Shown here: one piece after another, positions 33,427-43,684 of the stretch
How positions within the stretch are numbered: position 1 is the stretch's first letter
Layout of the letters: every line of letters starts with the position of its first letter
Assembly (NCBI GenBank): GCA_023627715.1
Contig: JAMAHW010000022.1
Location: 425,792 to 489,791, forward strand
Reading direction: 5' to 3'
From: Periconia sp. R9002
Lineage: Eukaryota > Ascomycota > Dothideomycetes > Pleosporales > Periconiaceae
Length of the DNA stretch: 64,000 nt
Position numbers and translations under genes: made by a program
The notes under the pieces: model-generated
What the model saw: the letters and a program-made list of their open reading frames with translations, nothing else
What the model was told of the DNA's origin: nothing
Databases searched by the model: none

Positions 33427-34489
33427 GATCGATAATGTTCTCGTTCAATCCAGGATTTGGAAAACTAGGGGAAATGCGAATCAACGGCGCAAAACGATGA
33501 GATCGTGGCGTGCGGAAGGGCCATATCATAGGAGAAAGAGGAGGACAACGGATGAATCGTATAGGAGGCAGGTTGAGGTCTGGGAAGAAGAAGAAAGATG
33601 TCGCTGGTGCGTGTCATGAAGTGAGGAATTTCGAACAGTCGGATCTTGTAGTACGATTGACTTGCAAAGGTAGGAAAGCATGCGCATACATAGAGAAAAG
33701 TAAAAGGAAAGTGCTACCGCGTTGCCGGTGGGTACTGAATTTCTACGCAGTGAGATAATACAATTTCCAAGGTTCATACAATCAATGCGCAAACATTCGC
33801 AACATTGAGTAATTTGCTTTGAGTAACCTCTCTTTAGTGATGTTGTGTCAACAGTATGTGAGAACATTCTTTTACAGACATGTTATGTACACGCCATTTT
33901 CGATCGTTGTTTCAACCCTTTTTGAACATCTTGAGCTTCCCAAACCCACACATCCCCGCAACAATTTACTTGGTCGGTATCTCTTCTCCATACAGTGACA
34001 GTGCTAGAGAGTCGACTATGAAGTAACGTGTGATATTGCATTGTCAATATCGACGACGCAGAGTGTTAATACAACTATAATGCGTATAGATGTTATGATA
34101 TCAATATTGGATTTCAAGCCCGGCAGATTTCAACGTCTTTTAATTCTGACCAAAATCATATTGCACACGGAATCACTTGCAATGCTGGTAGAATTGACGA
34201 GGAAATAGGCGTATCTCGACGGTAAAAACCGGACGTCTTAATAAGGACCAAGCAAAACCTGCTGGCTCAGGCGTCTTTACTGGCTGATACACGTGTAGCT
34301 GAACCAACAGGCGGTGCTATAAATTGCAACGATAAACCACTCCGGTTGGAGAGGGCGACTGTAGTAGGAAAGATTAGTAGCAGGATCCACCTGCCGGGTA
34401 TCATAGTCGGGATGCGTGAAAATGAGAATAGAGGTCGTGAGCTGCTCCAGAACCCGAGCAACAAATACCAACACAGTGGGAGAGAATGC
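33427..34489. other. Intergenic region, no gene recognised
   Basis: This 1.06-kb gap holds the promoter of the membrane-protein gene and the 3' flank of the Clr2-like gene (both minus strand). Frames of up to about 110 codons show no motif. The middle part (33840-34200) is moderately AT-rich. Confidence 0.45.
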
Positions 34490-36490
34490 TCAACCGAAAT
34501 TGAAGTCTTGACCAAACGCCATACCCGCGTCGTCGGTAGCCTCCAGGTTCAACAAGTCTTCGAACGCGAAAGCAGATACGTCATTGTTGCCACCACCGAC
34601 CATGCCCATATCCATGCCTTGCATGCCGGACAAGTTAGGTTTGGCAGGTTCATTTGGTGGGTCTAATCCTTCGATGAGCTGCATGTTCTTCGGGATGGAG
34701 GCGCCGAACGCAGAGAGGCGAGAAGGTCGTGGAGTACCCAAAACCTTCCCGCTGCCAGTTGCGTCGCCACGAGCGTTCATTCTGACATTGTTGCCGCCCT
34801 CATTGTTCTTGATGGCTTTCTGGAAGTAGTCGACAAACAACAAGCTCGTTTCATACCACCGGCCTTTAATTTCCTCCACATCCACAGAGGTGCCCACATG
34901 TACCAGCGCCCAGTAGGCAAGAGTACGTGTGGCCGGAATGAGGTGTTGATTTCTCCAATGGATGTCTTCGCGCATCCGAATTGGAATACCGTTGCTGGTG
35001 GGGGCTTGCGGGGGAGCATTGGGGTTGGGCGCTGGCAATGTTCGGTAGGAATAAACGTCTCCCGTGAAACTGATTCTGGAGGCCGCATTATGCTGATTGA
35101 CTGGGTAGACTTTCTCGACTATGTCCGTGACCACCATGATGTCATTACCCAACGCAAGGCGCAACCGCACCGGATCCCCGTTCCATATCTTTTCGCCACC
35201 TAGATATATGCCATTCCAATGGCGGTGTTCTACTCCCCCTACCATCTGGGTTTTGATACGCTCGAACAGTGTGTATGTAGTGTCGACTTGTTTAGCTGCC
35301 AGGATACAAGCATCTACGTCGGCAATGCCAGTACCATACTGACCAGAGAGCAAGGAATTCCAGTCCACGCGGTCGTAACTGAGGGTGGGGTTCTGTTGGA
35401 GGAAAGCATACGTGCAGGAAGGTGCCGACCATGCGAGCCACGGCTTTACTTTAAGTTCGGAAGTGATGAGCTCTTGGGGTGGAGACTCGTAGGGATGAGA
35501 GAGCGGTTGGATTAGATAGGCGCGATCGCTTGACCCGTCCTTGGGTATCCAGCGGCGGGCAACAACACCCAAACCCCATGCTCCTTTAGACTCTCTATGA
35601 AACCAGACAACCTCCCCTGTACGGACAACAAATTTTCCATATTGGCAGTCTACCTGTTGGTCGTGGGATCGGGGTTGGGGGAGAGGCGTGGCGATTTTCC
35701 TCTCCGGCGGTTTGATCTGTTGAGCGACAGGGCCCAGCACCGGCGTTGGTGTGTGCGTGGGCCCAGGGATGGTTGTAGAAGTGGAATACGGTGCTGGGTT
35801 TGCAGCATTGGGAACAGCAGGCGTTGTTACGGGACTTTGCGTCACAGGTGTGTCGGTACTGGGGCGGCGCAAAGGTATTTGTACTGGCGGAGTGCGGCCC
35901 TGCGGCTCACTCTTGATGGAGATGCTGGCCTCTGACTTAATAGGAGGTGGTGCAGGTTTCTCCACCTCAATTTGCATGGGCGAGCATATCCGACAAGTGC
36001 AATTCTGATAGTCGCTCGCCTCATCGGTCGATAGCCAGAGCAGGTGGGGGAAGAATTCGACGGGGCTACGAAAGCGCTTCTTGGGGCCTTTGGGATAGCC
36101 GTAGAGATATGCATCCTGCCTGTCATGGCCGCCACCGGAGTGGTTCTTGACTGATTTGGTCTCGTTGTTCACTTTCGCCTTGATGTGTTCGTACAAGCGA
36201 TAGCCCTCGGGGAAGTCGTGCAACAGGGCCTGGGACCATTTGTCTTCGTGCTGGGTACCGCCGACTTCGCGCAGCAGCATGCCACCGAGCTTCTTACGCC
36301 AGTCTATATGCTTGGGATCGTCTTTCTCGAGGAGGCGGTAATAGTCGCTGATGCCCTGCTCGTTGGGGGTGCGGTCGAGCTGGGCTTCGGTGGGCCCGTT
36401 GCGCAGGATCTTGCCCTTGAGGTTGACCACTTCCTGACCATCCGACTTGCAGGTGAAGATGGGCCAGAACTGGGTCAGCGGCTGGGACAT
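34490..36490 (-). CDS. Clr2-like transcription-silencing protein
   Basis: A single exon of 666 residues. The N-terminal region (about 70-170) carries FPEGYRLYEHIKAKV, then HDRQDAYLYGYPKGPKKRFRSPVEFFPHLLWL and NCTCRICSP, the block typical of fungal Clr2 proteins (cryptic loci regulator 2). A disordered Pro/Thr-rich linker (about 170-280) follows, then the Clr2 core with EVVWFHRESKGAWGLGVVARRWIP, NDIMVVTDIVEKVYPVN and SRISFTGDVYSYR. In fission yeast Clr2 is a subunit of the SHREC histone-deacetylase/remodeller complex that silences heterochromatin. The same nuclear role is inferred here. The start codon lies 483 bp from the start of a divergently transcribed SNF2-PHD ATPase gene, so the two may share control. 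Confidence 0.85.
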   Translation of the reverse strand: MSQPLTQFWPIFTCKSDGQEVVNLKGKILRNGPTEAQLDRTPNEQGISDYYRLLEKDDPKHIDWRKKLGGMLLREVGGTQHEDKWSQALLHDFPEGYRLYEHIKAKVNNETKSVKNHSGGGHDRQDAYLYGYPKGPKKRFRSPVEFFPHLLWLSTDEASDYQNCTCRICSPMQIEVEKPAPPPIKSEASISIKSEPQGRTPPVQIPLRRPSTDTPVTQSPVTTPAVPNAANPAPYSTSTTIPGPTHTPTPVLGPVAQQIKPPERKIATPLPQPRSHDQQVDCQYGKFVVRTGEVVWFHRESKGAWGLGVVARRWIPKDGSSDRAYLIQPLSHPYESPPQELITSELKVKPWLAWSAPSCTYAFLQQNPTLSYDRVDWNSLLSGQYGTGIADVDACILAAKQVDTTYTLFERIKTQMVGGVEHRHWNGIYLGGEKIWNGDPVRLRLALGNDIMVVTDIVEKVYPVNQHNAASRISFTGDVYSYRTLPAPNPNAPPQAPTSNGIPIRMREDIHWRNQHLIPATRTLAYWALVHVGTSVDVEEIKGRWYETSLLFVDYFQKAIKNNEGGNNVRMNARGDATGSGKVLGTPRPSRLSAFGASIPKNMQLIEGLDPPNEPAKPNLSGMQGMDMGMVGGGNNDVSAFAFEDLLNLEATDDAGMAFGQDFNFG

Positions 36491-36879
36491 GATGCCGGCC
36501 TTTGGCTGTCGTCGAGGTGGATCAATTAGTTAAGGTGCCAGCCAGTCTCTCACTTAGCGACATCAACACTTATTGGCCATGTCTTGGCAGACGCGTCGGA
36601 GTTTGGCCGCTTGTCTCCGAGCCTAGCGCGTCCGTCCCATCTACGCTGACTTCGAATTTTGTCTCCGCCACGATAAGACGTCAACAACCATCCAACCACA
36701 ATGGACAGATTTGGATCAATGGTTCAATGCAATGTCGACGCACTTGCATATACTCGCATCCTATTTCTGTGATCTTATGTCGCCTGTAGGATTCTCTTGA
36801 CGCTGCCCACCTCGCCTGGCTTTGTAGTATCATCCCCACGCCCTGCAGTGAATCCCTACTCGTCTCTTCACTTTCATCT

Positions 36880-36922
<43 letters not shown>

Positions 36923-36973
36923 CCCCCTCCTCTCCATGTGTCTGTACGCTTGTGTCTTTGCTTTCACAGGCAG
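36491..36973. promoter_or_regulatory. Bidirectional promoter, Clr2-like / SNF2-PHD genes
   Basis: The gap between the two start codons is 483 bp. It contains a pyrimidine-rich (TTTCAC)n-type repeat at 36866-36922, about 50 bp before the SNF2 start, probably in its 5' leader. Confidence 0.6.
36866..36922. repeat. (TTTCAC)n imperfect hexamer repeat
   Basis: About nine copies of a TTTCAC/TCTCAC unit; the last five are exact. Confidence 0.8.
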
Positions 36974-39900
36974 ATGGATTCCAAAAATCTACTCGTCCCG
37001 CAACCGGTGCTTACCTATTTGACCTCTATCAAAACCTTCTTTTCCCGCGGAAACGCTGGATCGAGAGACAACACGATGGCTCCCAATACTCCTACGAAGC
37101 GTGGAGGTGCGCTGGATGATCTGATGCAGTTGTTTGGATCACAAAGCTCAGCTACATCTGCAACCAAAGCCCGTCGCGAGTCTTCTCAGATAAGCAAACC
37201 AGCTACGACTCCGGAGAGCAAACAGCACGTGCACGTGCTCAACCAGAAGCAAAACCCAACCTTTACCCCGACTCCACAACAGTCACGAAGCACCTCTAGT
37301 GTCACCTTCACTACCTCAAAGACCGCCGCGCAAGACACAAGCGATTCCACTGTCGACATCTCTAGCACCAGCACAAGCAGCCGTACTCGTACCTCTAGTG
37401 AAGACTCTGTCGCAAGCTCCACTGAAGGCGAGCGTACTACTACCTCTACTCGCCCTACGCGCGCGGCGCTTCGCAAGCAATTAATCAGCGGACTTAAAAT
37501 GGAAGCCCGTAGAAGGAGCACTCCAGCCGAGGCGCCTCGCCGGAGCTTGCGGAATAGAAAGAGCGACATACTCACCTCGGATACGATTCAGGATTCCCCG
37601 CCTGCGTCTCTTGGTCGGCGTAAAACTCCTCTGCCTCGCAAATTAGACACCGCACGTGCCCGTCTACGCGATGACATTGCACAAAAAACCAAGGTTAAGG
37701 GCGACAATTTTCTAGTGGCCAACAAGGACTACTTCCTACCCTTGCTTCCAGAGCACAACTATATCAACCGCCTCATCAACAAAGGCCAGTCGGCTTCTAC
37801 TGTTCAATATGAAGCGATCAAGCAACAGCCGGAAGGTATCAATGCCATCATGAAGCCCTACCAGCTGGAAGGCTTGTCGTTCCTAGTCCATCTCCACAAC
37901 AATGGCCTTTCAGGCATATTGGGCGACGAAATGGGACTTGGTAAAACATTGCAGACCCTTTCTCTTGTCCAATACCTCGAGGAGCAGGATCGCAAGAATG
38001 GTGTCACCTCTGAGGAATTGCGTCCTTACCTAGTCATCTGCCCATTAAGTGTGCTGGACAACTGGATAAATGAAATCCACAAGTTTACCCCACACTTGAA
38101 AGTCTTAAGGTATCACGGGGGTGTAAAAGAACGCGATCGTCTCAAGCGCGTTGCTCTAGGATTGCAGGATCAATACGGCAACCAAACTCTACATTCCAAG
38201 GATCGGAAAGCTTCACGGAAGGCTGGGCTTGAAGTTTCCAAGGTACCCACGGACTCCACTTCGGATTCTTTCAAGATCGTGGTGACGACATATGAGAGTT
38301 TCCAGGGAGAACAGGCCTGGTTCAAGCACTCGTTTGTATGGAGATATGTTGTCCTCGACGAAGGCCACAAGATCAAGAATCAAGCATCTCAATTGTGGGG
38401 TTCGTTACGAAGTATTACCTCTGAGTATCGACTGATTCTTACTGGCACACCCCTTCAAAACAACTTAGTGGAAATGTGGGCGCTGCTAGCTTGGCTATAC
38501 CCAGATGTGTTTACACAAAATACTCAAGGCCTTTTCAAGGAGTCCTTCGACCTGACTCGTGGCAAGGTGAACCGAAAAACATTGGATGATGCGAGACACT
38601 TGTTGGAGCTCATTATGATTCGACGAATGAAGGACTCCCCGAATGTTAGCCTTGGTCTTCCACCCAAAAAAGAAGTACTCCTATATGTGCCATTGACGCC
38701 TATGCAACGCTTTTGGTACACAAGACTGCTGACAAAGGTTGATGACGGGATGCTCGTTGACCTCTTTGCCGATGGGAAAAGCAAAGAAGTTGCGGCACTC
38801 GAAAAGGACAGGAAGGATCAGCAGTTAGTGGCACAGATGGAGAAATTGGAAGCTGCTGCAACTGCGGAGAACAGTGATAAGTGGGAAGAGACAGCAAGAA
38901 TTGCACGTGAAGCTATTGAGAAGGAGCAGGAAGATTCGGACAACTCCAATGTTTGGAGGAAGCTCATGAACCTCGTCCTGCAACTCCGCAAATGCTGTTC
39001 GCACCCTTATCTCTTGCCTGGTGCTCTCCCAGAGCCTTATCACATTGGTCAGCACTTGATTAGGGCTTCTGGGAAGTTCATCTTGGTGGAAAAACTTCTG
39101 AAGAATAGCATCTTTCACCAGGGAAAAAAGGTGTTGATATTTTCCAGCTTCACGCAAACACTCGATTGTTGCGAAGATCTTCTCACTATGATCAGCAACT
39201 TCGGCCAAGATTTTAAGTTTCTGCGTTTGGATGGCAGTACGCCGCGAGCACGACGAAATCTTCAAATTCGCCTGTTCAACGATTCCAAGTCTCCGTACAA
39301 GGTGATGATTCTGTCGACACGCGCTGGTGGCCTCGGCATCAACTTGACCGCTGCAGAAGATGTCATCTTTCTCGATGAAGATTGGAACCCTCAAATCACT
39401 TTACAAGCTGAAGCTCGTGCACATCGCATTGGGCAGACGAAGCAAGTAACTGTTTATAAAATCTGCTCCCAAGGAACTGTCGAGGAGCAGATGATGGGGC
39501 GCATTCGGAAGAAGCTTTATCTATCAGCGAAAATCACAGAGTCTATGCGTAACATCCACGGCGAAAGTGTCAGTAAAGTTGGAACTCCTGTCTCTGATAC
39601 AGATGACGCACCTACCATAAGCACAACGCAGTTGAAAACTCTCGTTCGTCGCGGGGCCCAGACTCTGTCTCATCCGGAAATCGACGTCAATAACATGATC
39701 TCATGGGATCTCGACACTATGATGCAGCATTGCACGGACCAAGGTCTTGAACCTCTGGTTGCAGATGCTCCGGATGCCGAAGCAGAGGAAGAGAAATGGC
39801 TGTCGGTGATGGAGCGTGTGGAGTGTGCGGTTTTTGATGGGAAGCGCTATCACCGCAACAAAGTTTCCAAGGACACAGCTGCAAATATTCTCCCGGATAA

Positions 39901-40879
39901 TGTTTCTCGAGAAGACCGTCGTAAAGGCAAAAACGTCACCGTAATGATCGATGGCTTTGAAGTCAACAAGGAGTCTCTGAACTGTGCAGATTGGGAAGCA
40001 GTCCCTACGTTCGCTGGCAAAGATCCTCGCCTTGCTGAACCTGAACGTGAAAAACGACACGAATACCAGCACGAAGAGCATTGTCTGATGTGCTTCGACG
40101 ACGCATCCTCTGATCATATGGTTGAGTGTAGGGGGTGCCCGAGGTCATATCATTTCGACTGTCTGAATGAAGAGCAACAATCCAAGGTTAAGGGATTCAG
40201 CCATTTCTACTGTCCCCAACACCTCTGCGCCGACTGCGGAAAGAATACGACTGATGCCGGTGGTCTTCTTTATCGCTGCCGCTGGTGCCCACAAGCCTTC
40301 TGCGAGGATTGCCTGGCCGTGAACGAGACCAAGGAGGAGCTTATTGGCGACAATCTTCCTGAGTTTGAGATGTTGGGTGAACAACCCACTACCGGTGGCT
40401 TCTACATCAAATGCCCAGAATGCGTCAATGACAACAGGGAGAATAAGGAACGCGAGATCTGGATGAATCGCATGGAGGCTAGCTACGCGGAGCAGCACGA
40501 GGCTTGGCTCAAAGTCAAAGAAGAGGAACAACGCCACATCGAAGACGAAGACGCCGCGCTTGAAGCAAACAGCAATACCTTTGCGGGTAAAACGCAGACA
40601 GACATGATTTCAACTGGTAATCGCCTCAAGAATCAAATCACGCTCATTAATCAGAACTACGATTATCTAGTTGATGCCGCCTCGCCACCTTCCCTCACCG
40701 AGACCGAGACCACCTTCCCTACCTCCGCTCCTGGAGGTTCAGGTGTCAACACACCGGGCTCGTCGGACATGCATCGCAGTGTACAGAGCAGGAAGAGGAC
40801 AGAACTGGATATCGAGACTGACTTTGACCTGCATCCCCTTGCAAAGAAGGGCAAGTACACCGATTTGACCTCGCGCTGA
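36974..40879 (+). CDS. SNF2-family chromatin-remodelling ATPase with C-terminal PHD finger
   Basis: A single exon, 1301 residues from the first in-frame ATG (36974); ATG 37076 (MAPNTPTKR) has a better context and would remove 34 residues. The N-terminal 230 residues are Ser/Thr-rich and basic. The DExx half starts at MKPYQLEGLSFLVHL (about 293), with Walker A GDEMGLGKT (about 316), DEGH (about 461) and LTGTPLQNN. The helicase-C half contains STRAGGLGINLTAAEDVIFLDEDWNPQ (about 781) and AHRIGQTKQVTVYK. A C4HC3 PHD finger follows at about 1035-1080 (CLMCFDD...CRGCPRSYHFDC), then a second Cys-rich segment (CADCG...CRWCPQAFCEDCL). Such ATPases slide or restructure nucleosomes using ATP. The core resembles the ISWI/LSH group; the PHD probably reads histone tails. 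Mi-2/Mit1 proteins differ in having chromodomains and an N-terminal PHD. Confidence 0.9.
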   Translation: MDSKNLLVPQPVLTYLTSIKTFFSRGNAGSRDNTMAPNTPTKRGGALDDLMQLFGSQSSATSATKARRESSQISKPATTPESKQHVHVLNQKQNPTFTPTPQQSRSTSSVTFTTSKTAAQDTSDSTVDISSTSTSSRTRTSSEDSVASSTEGERTTTSTRPTRAALRKQLISGLKMEARRRSTPAEAPRRSLRNRKSDILTSDTIQDSPPASLGRRKTPLPRKLDTARARLRDDIAQKTKVKGDNFLVANKDYFLPLLPEHNYINRLINKGQSASTVQYEAIKQQPEGINAIMKPYQLEGLSFLVHLHNNGLSGILGDEMGLGKTLQTLSLVQYLEEQDRKNGVTSEELRPYLVICPLSVLDNWINEIHKFTPHLKVLRYHGGVKERDRLKRVALGLQDQYGNQTLHSKDRKASRKAGLEVSKVPTDSTSDSFKIVVTTYESFQGEQAWFKHSFVWRYVVLDEGHKIKNQASQLWGSLRSITSEYRLILTGTPLQNNLVEMWALLAWLYPDVFTQNTQGLFKESFDLTRGKVNRKTLDDARHLLELIMIRRMKDSPNVSLGLPPKKEVLLYVPLTPMQRFWYTRLLTKVDDGMLVDLFADGKSKEVAALEKDRKDQQLVAQMEKLEAAATAENSDKWEETARIAREAIEKEQEDSDNSNVWRKLMNLVLQLRKCCSHPYLLPGALPEPYHIGQHLIRASGKFILVEKLLKNSIFHQGKKVLIFSSFTQTLDCCEDLLTMISNFGQDFKFLRLDGSTPRARRNLQIRLFNDSKSPYKVMILSTRAGGLGINLTAAEDVIFLDEDWNPQITLQAEARAHRIGQTKQVTVYKICSQGTVEEQMMGRIRKKLYLSAKITESMRNIHGESVSKVGTPVSDTDDAPTISTTQLKTLVRRGAQTLSHPEIDVNNMISWDLDTMMQHCTDQGLEPLVADAPDAEAEEEKWLSVMERVECAVFDGKRYHRNKVSKDTAANILPDNVSREDRRKGKNVTVMIDGFEVNKESLNCADWEAVPTFAGKDPRLAEPEREKRHEYQHEEHCLMCFDDASSDHMVECRGCPRSYHFDCLNEEQQSKVKGFSHFYCPQHLCADCGKNTTDAGGLLYRCRWCPQAFCEDCLAVNETKEELIGDNLPEFEMLGEQPTTGGFYIKCPECVNDNRENKEREIWMNRMEASYAEQHEAWLKVKEEEQRHIEDEDAALEANSNTFAGKTQTDMISTGNRLKNQITLINQNYDYLVDAASPPSLTETETTFPTSAPGGSGVNTPGSSDMHRSVQSRKRTELDIETDFDLHPLAKKGKYTDLTSR

Positions 40880-41877
40880 TGAGCGTGTTGATGGAAGGAC
40901 TGACTGATGCGATGGCTATCCATCGAGGAGGAAAATATATCACGTGGTTGATATCATATTGCACGCTTATATGAATGATGAGATGATGACAAGTGTGTGA
41001 GATTGAGAGGGTGTAACACGGCCTTTACACTTAGACAAGGGTGTCATTCAATCTTCCCGGGCATCTGGTTTCTGGAGTTTAGTCTGATTTTGTCGGTTCT
41101 CTTGACTTCTCTTTTTGTGTTTATTTTGCATTTAGTTCGGTTCGGATTATACCCCCCACATTGCCTCTTTGCTTCGCTGCATAGCATTTCCGAGGGCATT
41201 TCGAGCGAGAAAGGAAAAGGTGCTAGCTGCTATGGAATAGAATAGATAGTTCACTTCACGCTCACGCTCACGCCTCAACGTACTGTGCATGATGTAGCAT
41301 GACACACACGGCTAAGGCGTGGTAGGCACGTTCATACTACAATTGACGCTCATCTGAACTTTCCCTTCCCCATCTATCATCCCACTACAATGGTCTCCTT
41401 TCATCTTCAGCGGCGACCGCTTTACTATTGTTGCATACGGCCAGGCAAGGATGACCAACCTCACATGCCTTAGGGCGTTGCGGCTGAAAATGGCTCGGTT
41501 CTCGTATTCTTGTAACACCCGTCACACGAGCAATGAACATTTCAGCTTGGGCTGATTTAGCCGTTAATTGCTCTTCCTTCCCCTCCGCCCGTAAAGTGCT
41601 GCAACGTCCAACTCCGCCTCGTCTTCAACTCCATCGATGATCTCCAAATTGTAACTCACGCAACTCCCACTCGACCTCGGAAATCGAAAACAACGCGACA
41701 ACAGACAAAAAGGACGAAGAAAAGCTACTAAATATTGAAGGGAAAAAGAGAAGGAACACACTGAACGCAAATTCCCAAAGAACCCGTACACACACATTCT
41801 CTCAACCATAAATCCATCTCAGAAAACAGAAAAAAAAAACCACCATCCACCTACACTCCTCAAACAACAAAACAACC
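40880..41877. other. Intergenic region
   Basis: A 1-kb gap with the 3' flank of the SNF2 gene and the promoter of the hydrolase gene. The last 150 bases are A/C-rich, a usual fungal 5' leader. No gene is seen. Confidence 0.5.
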
Positions 41878-43128
41878 ATGCCCTTCGGACCCTTCGCCCT
41901 AACCTGGCGCCCTCCCACCCCAAACCCACCACCCCCTCCATCCCCCTTGCCTCCCTCCATCCAAAAACACCACATCCCCACCCCCTCGGGCCCCCTGGAA
42001 CTCCTCCACGCACCACCCCCATCCCAAACCAGCACCTCCTCCTCTCCTCCAAACCCCCTCCCCGCCCTCCTCTTCGCCCACGGCGGCTTTGGCAGCGCAG
42101 CCATGTGGATCCCGTACATGGAGTTCTTCGCTTCTAGGGGGTACGCGTGCTACGCGGTGAGTTATCGCGGGCACGGGGGGAGTTGGTATCCTGGGTTCTT
42201 GCGGATGGTGTGGGGGACGACGAGGGGGGATTTTGGCGGGGATTTGAGGAGGGGGGTTGAGTGGGTGGTAGAGAGGGAGGGGGGAGAGGTGGTGCTTGTG
42301 GCGCATTCGGCGGGGGCTGGGTTGGGGCAGTGGTTGCTTGCGAGGGGGATGGTGAAGGTTAAGGGGTTTTGTGTGTTTGCTGGGGTGCCTGGGTTTGGGT
42401 CGTATGTCGTTTCTTCTCTCTCTTTTTCTTGGTGGTTTCTTCGCACTTCATCATGTCGTCCACCTCTCTACCCCTTTCCGTTTCCAGTACCACCACACCT
42501 TGCACACTCTACCCTCACAACCCTTCCTCACATACCTTCACCCACATACCTTCACCTACTAACCCTCTCCAGCTTCAAAGTCTACACCCACTGGCTCCCC
42601 ACCGCCCTCCCCAACTTCCTCTACCGCGCCTTCCACCCGCGCTACGTCCTCGCGACATTACACCAAATTCACACCTCCTTCTTCACGCCCTGGACGCCCC
42701 TCAGCACCGTCCGCGCCTTCGCAGCGCACATGAGCCCGTACGAGTCGATGCTCTGGCCGTTGCAGACGCTCCTGCCGTTTGTGAGGGGTCCGGATGTGTT
42801 GGGGTCGATTACCGGGTTCGGGGTGGAGCGTGGGCGGGAGGGTACTGGAGATGGGAAGGTTCGACCGGGTATGTTGGTTTTAGCGGCCGAGCATGATGTG
42901 TTGTGTACGCCGGCGATTCTTGGGGATGCGGCGAGTAGGTATCGGGAGGCTTTTAAGGGGATGGTGGAGAGGGGTGAGGTGGGAGGATTAGCGGGAGAGA
43001 ATGGAGATGGGGAGGGTGGCGTGTGGTTCAGGGTTGTGAAAGGTGTGGCGCATCATTTGCAGAATCATGACGAGTGGGAAGGTGGTGCGGAGGTGGTTTT
43101 GGAGTGGTTGGATGCGTTGGTCGAGTGA
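41878..43128 (+). CDS. Alpha/beta hydrolase
   Basis: Exons 41878-42401 and 42573-43128 give 359 residues. The proposed 171-nt intron has donor GTATGT, a perfect CTAAC branch site 11 bases before the acceptor, and CTCTCCAG. It is a multiple of three with no in-frame stop, so retention would add 57 residues and still read through (416 residues). Splicing gives VPGFGSFKVYTHWLP, far more protein-like than the Ser/Pro/Leu-rich intron translation. The fold shows the oxyanion loop HGGFGSAAMW (about 70), the nucleophile elbow VAHSAGAG (AHSAG form of GxSxG), an acid in LAAEHDVLCTP and the histidine in VKGVAHHLQNHDEW. The substrate (lipid or ester) is unknown. A Pro-rich segment occupies residues 11-60. 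C-ending and G-ending codon blocks alternate along the gene. Confidence 0.82.
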   Translation: MPFGPFALTWRPPTPNPPPPPSPLPPSIQKHHIPTPSGPLELLHAPPPSQTSTSSSPPNPLPALLFAHGGFGSAAMWIPYMEFFASRGYACYAVSYRGHGGSWYPGFLRMVWGTTRGDFGGDLRRGVEWVVEREGGEVVLVAHSAGAGLGQWLLARGMVKVKGFCVFAGVPGFGSYVVSSLSFSWWFLRTSSCRPPLYPFPFPVPPHLAHSTLTTLPHIPSPTYLHLLTLSSFKVYTHWLPTALPNFLYRAFHPRYVLATLHQIHTSFFTPWTPLSTVRAFAAHMSPYESMLWPLQTLLPFVRGPDVLGSITGFGVERGREGTGDGKVRPGMLVLAAEHDVLCTPAILGDAASRYREAFKGMVERGEVGGLAGENGDGEGGVWFRVVKGVAHHLQNHDEWEGGAEVVLEWLDALVE

Positions 43129-43684
43129 GGGAGCGAGATGTGGTGGGTGGAGATGATGTTTGGAGGTTTATTTGTCAAATTATGTCAAGTATCGATACTT
43201 TAGATCACTCATCTCACTTTTATTATCATGGCCAAGATAAGCGTTCCATTTCTTTTTTTGTGGCACATCTCCATACATATCCGTCATACCCGCCAACTGA
43301 CTCACTCCATCATCCGGTGTCCCGGTCGCCCATACAAGAGAGGATGAGGAAAAGTGCTCGAGTTCAAATAGGGAGGTACTTATCGAAAGTGTTTTTGTCT
43401 CGCAAATGATGGGTGTGATCATTCACGGTATCGAAATTAGGTAAGGGATATACTTATATACGGACCAAGTATTCTTTAGACTCAGCGTCTGGACTCGATG
43501 AATTGCTAAATACGCGCACTTCAAACAGAAATTCACAACAAAAGTATTAACAAAGTATGGCCCATCAACCTTGAAGAAGAGAAGGAGACGAAAACATAGA
43601 AATCCCAACCCGCATTACACACAGCACCGACATGCTCGTAGTACAGACAAAACTTCACCCCAGCACAATTACATAGGTTCTCGC
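43129..43684. other. Convergent intergenic region
   Basis: A 556-bp gap between the 3' ends of the hydrolase and the F-box/WD40 gene. Nothing recognisable is seen. Confidence 0.5.

Noticed and set aside
36797..36973. 59-residue N-terminal extension of the SNF2 protein
   Set aside because: Would need a TTG start and is translated from the hexamer repeat; the first ATG is at 36974.
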